A stretch of 64,000 bases of DNA from Golubevia sp. BC0850 (taxonomy: Eukaryota; Basidiomycota; Exobasidiomycetes; Golubeviales; Golubeviaceae), in the NCBI GenBank assembly GCA_012976225.1, contig JAAVVG010000016.1, positions 186,001 to 250,000 of the forward strand, in the 5' to 3' direction. The position numbers and the translations under genes are program-made. Each line of letters opens with the position of its first letter. Positions within the stretch are counted from its first letter, which is position 1. Shown here piece after piece: positions 1-8,960 of the stretch. The notes under the pieces were generated by a model. The model was not told the origin of the DNA and did no database searches. It worked only from the letters and a program-made list of their open reading frames with translations.

Positions 1-323
1 TAGAAGTCGATTACGACTTTCCAGTAAGTTTCCATTCTCCCTATGGTCTGTTCTCAACCTTTAAGAGTTTTTTGGGGGGCCTCTGTTTGATCTAGAATCC
101 TTTCTGACTGTAAACCTGAAACCTCCTCTGGCTCTCTAAACGCTTACAGTCGAAACAAGCGGACAAAAGGGGCAAAGGGCAGGTCCACCCTTCTGTCATT
201 CCCAATTGGATTCTCCAAGAGTTTCCCACAGACCAACCGGGCTCCTCCAGACCCGTAAAAAACTTTTTTGTCAATGGTTTAAAGGCCATTGGCCAAGGGA
301 TCAAAAAGATTGTCACTGGTTGA
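1..323 (+). CDS. small secreted protein, copy 1 (5' part outside window)
   Basis: This is the first of three tandemly dispersed paralogues. Exon 1 (signal peptide) lies left of the window. Exon 2 ends at 23 with VDYDFP before gtaagt, and exon 3 is 150-323 after a 'cgcttacag' acceptor. Exon 3 encodes 57 residues and starts SKQADKRGKG. The KR pair is a Kex2-type processing site, as in the complete copy at 1434-1925. The last 20 or so residues (NFFVNGLKAIGQGIKKIVTG) form a potential amphipathic, lysine-containing helix ending in glycine. Nothing in it matches a family I can name. The exon layout, junction phases and 3' flank (the 'ttaatgcatgca' block) match copy 2, so the gene model is reliable although partial. 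Function is unknown; it is presumably a secreted peptide precursor. Confidence 0.6.
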
Positions 324-1433
324 GAAATGTTGGAGCACAAGAGTTCATAGTAGGAAGAAGAGCTTTTGTAAACCTTTAATGCATGCAGCTTCAGAATCAA
401 AGTGTTTCTATAAGGCTCAACTTTCGAGAGGGTAAGAGGTTCGGAGTGAAGAAACATTTCGCGTTGGACGATGTTAAGATGCTACTCCTTCGCTTCACGC
501 TTCTTCTGTCTTTTCTTTTCGTTCGCTTCTTTCTCCCCACTAATGCAATTTTTTAAAAGTTAGGATCGCATGTCAATCATACGTACTGCTTCTACTTCAT
601 CGCTAGTCGATGACATCTTCCGGAAAAATAGTCAACGCCGGATTAAGCTTCTTCAGAATTTTTGATCTCCAAAAATTGGTTCGCCATACCATCCACACTG
701 TGTGTTGAAAGATCACTGGATTCAAAAGGGAAAGAGACTGAAATATCTTACATAGTCAAATCTTGGACAAAGCAAACCCCATCCATCTCAATCGGTTTTT
801 TTGCTTCCCAATCATCGATGTCAACTCTACATCTGTGAATTGCTCTAGGGTAGAACATAATCTCATACTTTAAGTTCGTTCTCTGACAGCTTGTAGAGCG
901 AATCTTACAATCCTTTTTGCTGCTGTTTGGAACGGAGTTCACTTACAGTCTCATTGTGAGGTTGGGGTGAGTGCGAAACTAATATACTGGAGAACTGGAC
1001 GTCTGAACATACAGGGAATTGGCATATATTAGACTGTATAGACTATAGAGTGCTCCTCACCGGCCTCCCCGAGTCCCTCCGGTGAAGCAAGGGTCCGGCG
1101 ACAGCCGCGACAGACTGCTACCCCTTAAATCCTTAGTTCGCAGCCTCCGCATTTCCACTCATCCATCCCGATTCACCCTTGGACTGTCTGTGATCACTCC
1201 TGCTTAGCCAAGGAAAGAGATTTGGGTTCTCTCCCTCAAAGCTTCTAGGATGTTTTTAAAGAGTTCAACTGACAGGACTCTTTCCATTTCTCTCCTCACT
1301 CATCGTCATCGTCTTCTTTCCTTTCACTTTTTTTTCTTCTACTTCTTCTTTCTTTTCACTGGCTGGTCCAACTCAAATTTCTTTTCGACTTCCAATCTTT
1401 TCAGCTTCTATCTAAACTTTCTTTACCGCAAAC

Positions 1434-1925
1434 ATGCAACTCATCAAGTTCACTTTGCCTTTACTTTTGGCGGTTCTGGTTTCTTCAGCTCCAGTCCCAT
1501 CTTCAACCGTGAGTAATCATGAATCTGTTTGGCGCGTCTTTCAATATCTCTAATCTTCCCTTTAATTCAGGATCAAGGTTTGCAACCCAATGTCCATATG
1601 GAAGCTCGTGAGATCCTTGCAGTCGATTATGACTTTTCAGTAAGTTTGATTCCGTTCTAGTCTTTTCAACTTTTGATACCTTTGTTAGAGCCTCTCTTCT
1701 GTCCTTGAATCCTTTCTGACTGTAAAGCTCCTCTGGTTCTTTAAACGATTACAGTCAGAACAAGCGGACAAAAGAGGCAAGGGGCAAGTTCACCCTTTGG
1801 CCCCTCTTCAAGTTATCACTCAAACCCAGCAAACCCGACCAGGCAGCTCCAGTCCCATAAAGAATCTTTTTGTAAACGGTGCAAAGGCCGTTGGTCAAGG
1901 GATCAAAAAGCTCATCTTTGGGTGA
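1434..1925 (+). CDS. small secreted Kex2-site protein, copy 2 (complete)
   Basis: Three exons, 1434-1508, 1571-1639 and 1755-1925, give 104 residues with phase-0 junctions. Residues 1-18 or so (MQLIKFTLPLLLAVLVSSA) are a clear signal peptide. A short pro-region with VDYDFS follows, then DKRGKG with a Lys-Arg pair typical of Kex2 cleavage in the Golgi. The remaining roughly 45-residue tail has no cysteine and ends NLFVNGAKAVGQGIKKLIFG, a plausible amphipathic helix. The design (signal, pro-region, dibasic site, cationic tail) is what secreted peptide precursors look like; the biological role is not known. The upstream 400 bp (pyrimidine-rich leader, 'ttcgcagcctc' block) is shared with copy 3, so promoter and gene were duplicated together. 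Confidence 0.7.
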
Positions 1926-2310
1926 TCTGTATGACCACGAGATGTGATAGTGGGAGAAAGAGGTTTTGTGAACTTTTAATGCATGCATCTTTACAACTAA
2001 GCTCTTGTGATAAGCCTCCAATTTCAGAAGGAAACAGAGTTTCAGTGAAGCAAACAAGTTGTATTTGACGATATCAAGGTGCGAAGTCTTGCGAGTCCTT
2101 CTTTACTTCCTTGCGCGCTTCCTTCTTCCCGTAGCCTTCGCCCTTGTTCTTTTCTTTCTCTGGTTTTGTTTTTCCTCGCGCCTCAAGTTCTCATTAATCT
2201 TCTTTCATGGGAATTTGTTCGTAGAACTCAATCCTTCGCACTCCCAGCCTGCGCTGTCAACTCCTCAAATTTCTTGGAACCGTCTGTAGATTACTAAGAA
2301 AGTCAACCTT

Positions 2311-3753
2311 TCATGAATCAACCCAATCATACAAAACTACCAAATCGCCTAACTTTCTATCCCAACCTTGTTCTTGCCATTTTATCTCATTCTTTTGGTC
2401 CTTCATTTCTCGCTTCTTTTCAACTCCCTCTACCTTCTCCTTGTCTTCCTCTTCTCCCTTATTCGCCTCTTCCCCCAAATTCTCAAACCCTTCCCATTCA
2501 TCTCCCAACCAAACCTCTCCATCTCTAGGTTTACAAATCAGAACCACCGGATCCAACTCCTTCAGCTCCGAGTCCTCAGACCTTGCAGAGAAGCTTTTCA
2601 ACTTCGAAGGAGCTCCAAAAGAATATTCACAATGACCTGAACCGGTAATTGCGAAGATTACTGGAATGATTTCAGGATTTGAAGGAGTTGAAGTAGAAGT
2701 GGCATTGGAAGACGAAGGAATTGAGCTTGAAGATTTAGAGAAAGTTGAACTTGAACTTGAGGACGAAGACAAGATTTCCAAAATGACATGAGCAAGATAG
2801 CAATCTTTTAAACATTGAGCAATAGTGAAACCTTTAGATTCTGGAAGGGAAGGTGTGATCTCCTTGGTCGGATATCGAGTTGATTCTTCTGAAGTCAAGT
2901 CTTCCAATTTCAATTCTCCTTTGTTTTCTCCTCCGACTGGAATTCCTGGAAAGCTTTGAGGCTTATCAGGATTCATTAAACTCTTCAAATAGGTTCTATG
3001 ATCGATTCCAACATCCATAACATCTTCCCATTCTTTAAACTCTCCAATCCCATTCCCTCCACCTTTCTCTTGAATTCTTTCCTTTTCCAATTCTTTAACC
3101 TTTTCAATTCCGTCTCTCATAGTCACTTTTGCCCATTCTCGTTCTGGAAATCCACCCCATACCTTAATCCCAAGTTCTTTAGCTAAACTTAACAGTGGGA
3201 AGTAATGCATCAAATCAAATCCTTCACCACTTTTTTCTTGATACTCTTGATTCAATTCATCGAAATCTATCTCTCCTTGGTGAAACCTATTCAAAGATGA
3301 CTGAGAAGATAAAGAAAATTGTTCCAAGACTAAGTTTGGAACGAAGTTTTTCTGAGAAGTTGAAAGGGAGGTGAAAAGTTGATGGTAGGAATTTAGAGCT
3401 TGAAGTTGAGCTTTTAGAACTCCTGGTTGATGATGATGTTCACCAAAAAAGACTATCCGAGGTGGTGTTGAGAGAGAGAAGAAAAATGAAGAGAAGGATG
3501 AAGGGGTGGGATTAGTCAGAGACGATTGAGATTGAAGATGGAAATCTGACCAGGAGATCGAAGTTCGAGTAATCTGCGATTCATTCTTTTTGGGGGAAGA
3601 ATTAGAATCGGATTTCGTAGATGGATTGGAAGTTGAAGATTGATTCGTAGGGAAAGAGCAGGTTTGTCTGAAACATGGAAGTGAAATTCTATGAATCAAT
3701 TGAGGAGCCGATAGTTTCGAGATTAAGCATGAAATCTCTGGGATGGACGACAT
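2311..3753 (-). CDS. ChaN/Tiki-like haem-binding-uptake family protein
   Basis: A single-exon ORF of 480 residues. The core at about residues 95-230 carries the hallmark of the ChaN (DUF399) / Tiki superfamily: RIVFFGEHHHQPGVLKAQLQ, then VLEQFS about 45 residues later, and later the LAKELGIKVWGGFPERE segment. The GEHH glutamate/histidines are the presumed metal or haem ligands in this family. The N-terminus is Ser/Thr/Asn-rich and basic, so it may act as a mitochondrial presequence. A Ser-rich insert at about 330-360 and an acidic/lysine C-terminus (KGEEEDKEKVEG) are lineage additions. It is transcribed divergently from the double-psi-barrel gene that starts at 4011. Family assignment is fairly secure; the substrate (haem, metal or peptide) is unknown in fungi. 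Confidence 0.7.
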   Translation of the reverse strand: MSSIPEISCLISKLSAPQLIHRISLPCFRQTCSFPTNQSSTSNPSTKSDSNSSPKKNESQITRTSISWSDFHLQSQSSLTNPTPSSFSSFFFSLSTPPRIVFFGEHHHQPGVLKAQLQALNSYHQLFTSLSTSQKNFVPNLVLEQFSLSSQSSLNRFHQGEIDFDELNQEYQEKSGEGFDLMHYFPLLSLAKELGIKVWGGFPEREWAKVTMRDGIEKVKELEKERIQEKGGGNGIGEFKEWEDVMDVGIDHRTYLKSLMNPDKPQSFPGIPVGGENKGELKLEDLTSEESTRYPTKEITPSLPESKGFTIAQCLKDCYLAHVILEILSSSSSSSSTFSKSSSSIPSSSNATSTSTPSNPEIIPVIFAITGSGHCEYSFGAPSKLKSFSARSEDSELKELDPVVLICKPRDGEVWLGDEWEGFENLGEEANKGEEEDKEKVEGVEKKREMKDQKNEIKWQEQGWDRKLGDLVVLYDWVDS

Positions 3754-4010
3754 TCAAATAAAAGCACAAAGGATAAACTTGAATCAAGATGAGTAACAGA
3801 ACGGAGTCGAATGAATGGAGTTTGAGAGAATCAAGGAAAAGTCGAACCGACCCGATTTTGTCTCTGTCTTAACTCTTAAGAAACCCTGCCACTCTTTTGC
3901 AACTTTCAACATATACCCGATTGAATTTCTAATCATTCTCTCATTCAATTGATACCTTCAATTTTCTACCTGCCTTTATCGCTCGCTCTCTTCTCTATCC
4001 GCCATCTGCC

Positions 4011-5502
4011 ATGGCCTTATTCCAAGTTCCACCCTCTGGCATCTCAACTTTAACTCATTACACTCTACCTCCAAACTACGTTGCATCCTGTGGTTGCGTT
4101 GGAGCAGTAACATCTTATCCAACAGCAGCCATAAATCGACTTTCCTATTCTTCAACTTCATCCTTTGGACCACAATGTGGATCTTGCGTTAGATTAACTT
4201 TACAAACAACTCCTTTAGCAACTTCTTGGAATCCAATAGATTTTACACCAACTGGTAGAAACAGTTCTCAAGAAGCTCCAAGTGTGGTTGTCAAATTAGT
4301 AGATTCTTGTCCAGATATTGGAAGTGAATGGTGTAATGCTACAATGACTGAGGGGAATAAGTTGGGATATCAAGTTCATTTCGATTTGGCTTGGCCAAGT
4401 CAAGGGATCAGTGACGATTTCTTTCCAGGAGGTCAGGATTATGGGTGAGTTTTCATAGGGATTAGAGTTTGTGATTGGGAGAAGGGGATGAGAGATGGAA
4501 GTAGAGCAAATGTGGTAGAGCAGGTCAAGTGGTCAAAGTGGCAACTTCCAAGACTCTAATTTCCAAAGATCTTTTGCTCTCCAGAATCATTTCTAAGAAC
4601 TGATCTATGCCATATTCATTCCCTCAGAGATTCATTTCAAGCTTCTGAGCTCAAGATCTGACGCCCAGTCTTCCCCTCCTTATCCTTATTTCCCCTTCAC
4701 AAGAGTTTGGACCTCTCTATTCGAATACGTCTCATGTCAAGAATGGGATGGTTACACCCATGAAAAGGCCTTAGGTTCAGATTGGTCCCAACAGAATGCT
4801 GCTTGTTGTCCTGCAGATCCACCCCTTCCAGCAGGTTCAGATTCAACTTCAGACGAACCTTCTATCTCCTCAACTTCGCTTTCATCTTCTTCTATTCTAC
4901 CATCTTCTACTACTACCCTCAATTCAAGCTCCGCTTCAACTTCAAACTCAACTTTCAGCAATTCTCTCAACAGCACTTCTACATCTACAACTACCTCGAC
5001 TTCCAATTCTTCCTCTTCCTCCAGAACTTCCATCTCCGCTTCTTCTTCAACTCTCCTTACACGAAGATCTCATCATCAAAAATTCTCTTCTCATCTTTCA
5101 AAGAAAGATATCTCAAGCTTTTTATCAAACCCAGCTCAACATCAAACTTGTCCTTCTTATTCTTCAATCGTTTCTTCATCTAATGCTATCACTCCTGAAG
5201 TTGGAGCTTTGATTCCTAACACTTCCAATGCTCTCTCAAAGAAGGACGGAGAATCCAATGGAGCGCTCAATTTGAAGAGCAATTTTAGATTCTTGTTCCA
5301 CAGCAAACAGAAGGTTGGAAATTGGGGAGTGTTGATTGGGTTGGAGGGATTGAGAAGGAGGTTTGGGTTTGGAGATGGAGTTGAAGCGCATGAGGATGAG
5401 CAGGTTTGGAGAAGGGCAGAGGGAGAGATTAGGCAGAGGGAAGAAGAGGTGAGATTCGAGATTGGTGAACCTCCTTTACTGAGGTTGAATCAAGAACTCT
5501 AG
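4011..5502 (+). CDS. expansin/RlpA-like double-psi beta-barrel protein with Ser/Thr-rich tail
   Basis: Two exons, 4011-4444 and 4704-5502 (phase 2 junction, GGQDYG to VWTSLFEYVSC), encode about 410 residues. Residues about 20-180 resemble the six-stranded double-psi barrel of expansins and GH45-like proteins: CGSCVRLTL, then VVVKLVDSCPDIGSEWCNA and LGSDWSQQNAACCPADPP, with at least eight cysteines suited to disulfides. A roughly 100-residue Ser/Thr/Asn-rich linker and a basic C-terminal segment follow. The chosen ATG gives no signal peptide, although the cysteine pattern argues for secretion, so a 5' exon upstream of 4011 is likely missed. Expected role is cell-wall binding or loosening; the catalytic aspartates of GH45 cannot be verified. 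Confidence 0.6.
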
Positions 5503-6299
5503 GAGGGAGAATGGGATCTTCGTCAAGGCTCAGGTTATCAGTCGATTCCCAATTTTAATTGCTATGCTGTTTCTTATCATCATTCATGGGTTTATTTATG
5601 ACGTGAAGAAAGAAAACTTAGGGTGCTTTCTTTTGCTTTGTTGTATCATTTTAACTGTGCTGATGAATTTCATGATTTTCCGATACGTTTCTATTGCTTA
5701 GAAGTTTGGACTCATTGAAAATTCGGAGCTTTGAATCTTCCAAGGTTCTACTAGTCGTAATCACTAGTGGGCGTTCTCGACAGTCAAGCTCTTTCAACAC
5801 TCGAAGTGAAGCTAGCTTCCAACTTCAATCGATCTGATTCATGGAAGCAAAAATTATGAAACTTTGAAGATGGGTAGAGCTTGGAGATGAACCACAAGTT
5901 CTGTTCCGCATTTGGATGGAAGGAGTTTTGGAGAAGATCAGAAGCAGGGGGTAGTTGGCGCCAGCCTTTATATCTCGGGGCAATCTCTTCCTAGAATTAA
6001 ACGATAGACTCGATTGGTCCGGTGATAGGAAAGGAGCATGTGTATAAGGTTGACACTAGTCTGAAGGTTCTGTCGTCAGACTGCACCCCTTATAGTTCGC
6101 AGCCTCGGCATTTCCGCTCACACATCCCCGTTATATTCAAAGAGTCCAACCACTAGAACTATCTCCATTTCCTCCTCATCCTCTTCTTTCCTTTCACTTT
6201 TCTTTTCTTCTTCTTTCTTTTCACTGGCTGGTCCAATTCAATCGTTTCTCAAATTCCGAATTCTTTTCAAGGTCTACTCCAGCTCTCTCTACAGCAAAC
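5503..6299. other. intergenic; promoter of copy 3 shared with copy 2
   Basis: No coding region is seen. The right part (about 6070-6299) is recognisably similar to 1080-1433: both have an 'agactgc-acccctta' block, 'gttcgcagcctc-gcatttcc', and a long pyrimidine tract before the ATG. A TATATC motif lies at about 5969. The left part holds only the 3' flank of the barrel-protein gene. Confidence 0.5.
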
Positions 6300-6836
6300 A
6301 TGCAACTCATCAAATTCACCTTGCCTTTAGTTTTGGCGGTTCTGGTTTCTTCAGCTCCAGTCCCATCTTCCAACGCGAGTAAACATTCATCTCTTTGCCT
6401 ACCTTTCGGCGTGCCTTCTGATGTCTCTGATCTTCACTCTCCTGTTTTGCTTTCTTCAGGATCAAGCTGATCAAGACTTACAATCCAAGGTCCATGTGCA
6501 AGCTCGTGAGATCGTCGCAGTCGATTACGACTTACTAGTAGGTTTCCATTCCTTTCTAGTATTCCCGACCTTTGAGTCCAATTGTTCAAGCATCCCTTCG
6601 CTTTAGCTCCTCTTATTACAAACTCCTTCTGGCTCTCCAAATAATCACAGTCGAAGCGAATGTTCGACCCAAACAAGGGAAGGATTGAGCCTGTTTGGTA
6701 TTTCGATCAGTAATTATTTGAGGATGAAACCGTGGCAAACCGACCGGTTGTAAACAGCGAAACCAAAACAAAAGCCACTCTTGTGAGGATTGCGAGGGTG
6801 GCTGGCAAAACGGTGAAGAAGCTCATCTTTGGGTGA
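6300..6836 (+). pseudogene. small secreted protein, copy 3 (in-frame stop in exon 3)
   Basis: Exon 1 (6300-6374) repeats the signal peptide almost exactly. Exon 2 (6460-6537) is three codons longer than in copy 2 and ends VDYDLL. Exon 3 begins at 6651 with SKRMFDPNKG, so a dibasic KR is kept. A TAA at 6711-6713 then interrupts a frame that otherwise stays open to 6836 and ends VKKLIFG, the same C-terminus as copy 2. The first intron starts with GC (gcgagt) instead of GT. Copy 3 is therefore either a decayed paralogue or a truncated secreted peptide of about 70 residues. The rest of exon 3 has diverged strongly from copies 1 and 2. Confidence 0.6.
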
Positions 6837-7125
6837 AATGTTGGACCGACGAGGTTTTCCTGGTTCGGTTTCTTTCCTTTCACCTTGTCAGTTCAATGGT
6901 GCTCGTGCAGTAGATAACCAAATGAATACTATATGGGTTCAGTCTTTCTGTAGAATTGTCACTCGAAGTTTCTTGGGAAGAAGAAGAAAAAAGAATGGTG
7001 CGACAAGAGCTTTTCGTGAAATCTCTCGTGATGCATCCATCTCAGAGCTCAGCTCAGCGTCAACTGTCGAAGTCAAACCTGTCCTTGAAAGAGGAGGCAA
7101 TGACATGGATTCAAGAAAGGAATCA

Positions 7126-8081
7126 TCAACCCTCGAGACTTGAGAGAAAGTCCACTGAGTTTATTGCTGGTGAAGTTGCTCCAGAGGTCGTAATTGCATC
7201 CCCACCTAGCACCTCCTCAGAATTGAGAGACTTGGTTACCTGGAGAAAGTGAAAAACTGCTGCTGTCTCCAGATTTCCTCCTACCAAGCTACTCTCTTCA
7301 TCTCTCCATCTTTTCCATCCTCTACTTCTGATGGAACCATCATCCCAGATAATTTGGGGTCTAAGAGCTAGCTGCTTGACGTTCGATAGACCTTTGAAGG
7401 TTTCCGAATACGCCAAAAGACAAGCGAATGACACGTAGTCTAGAGTGAAGGCCATTGAAGCCTGTGTCAAACATGGGCAGAATACTATTGCCAATCAGAT
7501 TGTGTGGGAAAGATTGGAGGCCAGGGGAAAGATTGGAACTCAGTTTGAGGACGAACTAGGGCAAGTGGCCAAGTGGAAAGATCAGGGACTTTTCAACTCA
7601 CCCAGGATCCAGATCATGTTCCCTGCTGTCATTTTTCATTTGGGATCCCCACCAGAACCTACAAAGAGCCTCTTCAGGGATTGAGTTAGGAAAGGGAGTG
7701 GGAGGCTCCTTCCTTGACTAATAGCCACCAATCGGAATGAGTAGATTCCACCTGCTAGGACTAGAGTCTGGAGGGTTTGACACTTGCGCAGCATGCTTCC
7801 CAACAACTGATATCCAGCTTCAGCTTGAGTAAGCTGTCGTTCAGCCGCAAAATCAAGAGCCACCCATAGCTTGATAAAGGAAGGGCTCTCTACCTTATTG
7901 GGACTGCCTTTGAAATCTCGTACCACCAGCTGCTGAATCTGACTGCCAAATTCTGGCTTTCTCTGTAGTAGCAGGAAGATAGAATCCATGTTGAGCGCGG
8001 TGAAAGTAACGTTCTGCAGTAGGGAAGGATACCAGTTGGAGTAGGCCGATCTCGAAGTCGAGGCGACAGAGAGAAGGGTAG
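7126..8081 (-). pseudogene. F-box/LRR-like family member, damaged
   Basis: Minus-strand frames carry FRDSTLLSVASTSRSAYSNW, the second half of an F-box-like helix set, followed by LQTLVLAGGI and LPFLTQSLKRLFVG, which resemble LPLVERVGG and FSFLTNSLKQFDIG of the gene at 47.6-49.1 kb. A second block, 7494-7126, starts AIVFCPCLTQASMAFTL, again paralogous to YFCPLLRQASLAI there. Between the blocks an in-frame TGA (about 7636) follows GGDPK, and the paralogue shows that coding should continue. The first exon with the start of the F-box is not found upstream, where a SINE-like repeat lies (8208-8375). I call it a pseudogene; an undetected small intron over the stop is the alternative. Confidence 0.5.
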
Positions 8082-8207
8082 AGTCTCTGAATCTGTTGTT
8101 AGAATAGACGAGAGAAGAACGATGAAAGCAGACAGGAAAGAAGGCGAAGGCTACCCACCTTCTTCCTTTCTCTCTTCGCTTTTCGCAGTCTTTGCCGAGC
8201 TACGATT

Positions 8208-8375
8208 CATATATTGTACTGATCGCCTCCCTGGGTTTTGTTTAAGGGGGTATAGATCTAGCAAGTTCATTGCTCCAGATTCGAGTCCCACACTACTTTA
8301 CTTGGTCTTCGGATCCAGCGTCGTGTACTTAAAACGTATTTCATCTTCCCAAGCTCGGAAAAAACAAAAAATCAA
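8208..8375 (+). repeat. tRNA-derived SINE-like repeat, copy A
   Basis: About 165 bp are roughly 95% identical by eye to the reverse complement of 35485-35652. The internal pol III promoter is visible: an A-box-like TCGCCTCCCTGGG and a B-box-like AGATTCGAGTCCC about 55 bp apart. The 3' end is A-rich (aaaaaacaaaaaatcaa). The T-stem and acceptor stem do not pair, so it is not a functional tRNA gene. tRNA-type head, A-rich tail and dispersed near-identical copies make a SINE the best reading. Target-site duplications are not obvious. Confidence 0.6.
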
Positions 8376-8494
8376 TCAGATCCTTTCCTTTCTTCGAAGC
8401 TGTTCAACATCTATTGTCATCTTTCATCACTTCTTTGATCTCCAAGTTCTTACTTCCATCTGCTTGTCCTTTACGACCGTACTCGGATAGGAAG

Positions 8495-8625
8495 GAGTAC
8501 TCCCTCGTCGACTCGTCGACTCGTCGACTCTCTTCCGTCGAACTTACTTCCGATTGAATGGCATTCTATCCAATTCTTCCGGATCGTAGAAATTTTCAGG
8601 AAGCTTGAAGCGAGAGCCTGAATCT
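8495..8625 (+). repeat. second homology block accompanying the SINE
   Basis: A short stretch with three GTCGACTC units, then ...PIEWHSIQFFRIVEIFRKL in one frame, is paralogous to the reverse complement of 35220-35365 (PIEWHSVQ...FRIAGVFMKL). It follows the SINE-like repeat in the same order and orientation at both loci, so the repeated segment is larger than the SINE. It may be a remnant of an older gene family. No intact ORF remains. Confidence 0.4.
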
Positions 8626-8960
8626 CAATCCGAACTTGATTCTCAATCTCGTCTTCCTTCGCCTTCCGAACAATCGAGCAACTTACTCTCCTTCCCCATC
8701 CTGGGAGCACCGAAATGAGAACCGCAAAGTATCGAGCCTGGAAGCTTCGCGATATTCAGCTCAACTGAAGTATGATTGGTTGAAGAAAACTTTGAATTAC
8801 ATTTCTGATACATGCTAAAATGATCTGCGATTCTAAGGAAACCAAGTTGGTTTTGATATTACTTTTGGTTTGATTGGCATTCACATCGGACACTTTGATA
8901 TAAAAGGAGTTGATGACCAGAACCAATAGAGATAAGAAGTTGGACCGACCAAAGTCTCCC

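Noticed and set aside
92-457. Minus-strand ORF, similar to another minus ORF at 1755-2057
   Set aside because: Both lie antisense to exon 3 and the 3' flank of the duplicated secreted-protein genes. Their similarity is explained by that duplication, and neither has its own promoter or domain.
4752-5033. Acidic minus-strand ORF
   Set aside because: Antisense of the Ser/Thr-rich linker of the double-psi-barrel protein.
8208-8375. Possible functional tRNA gene
   Set aside because: A- and B-box-like sites are present, but T-stem and acceptor stem do not pair and the sequence continues into an A-rich tail, so a SINE is preferred.
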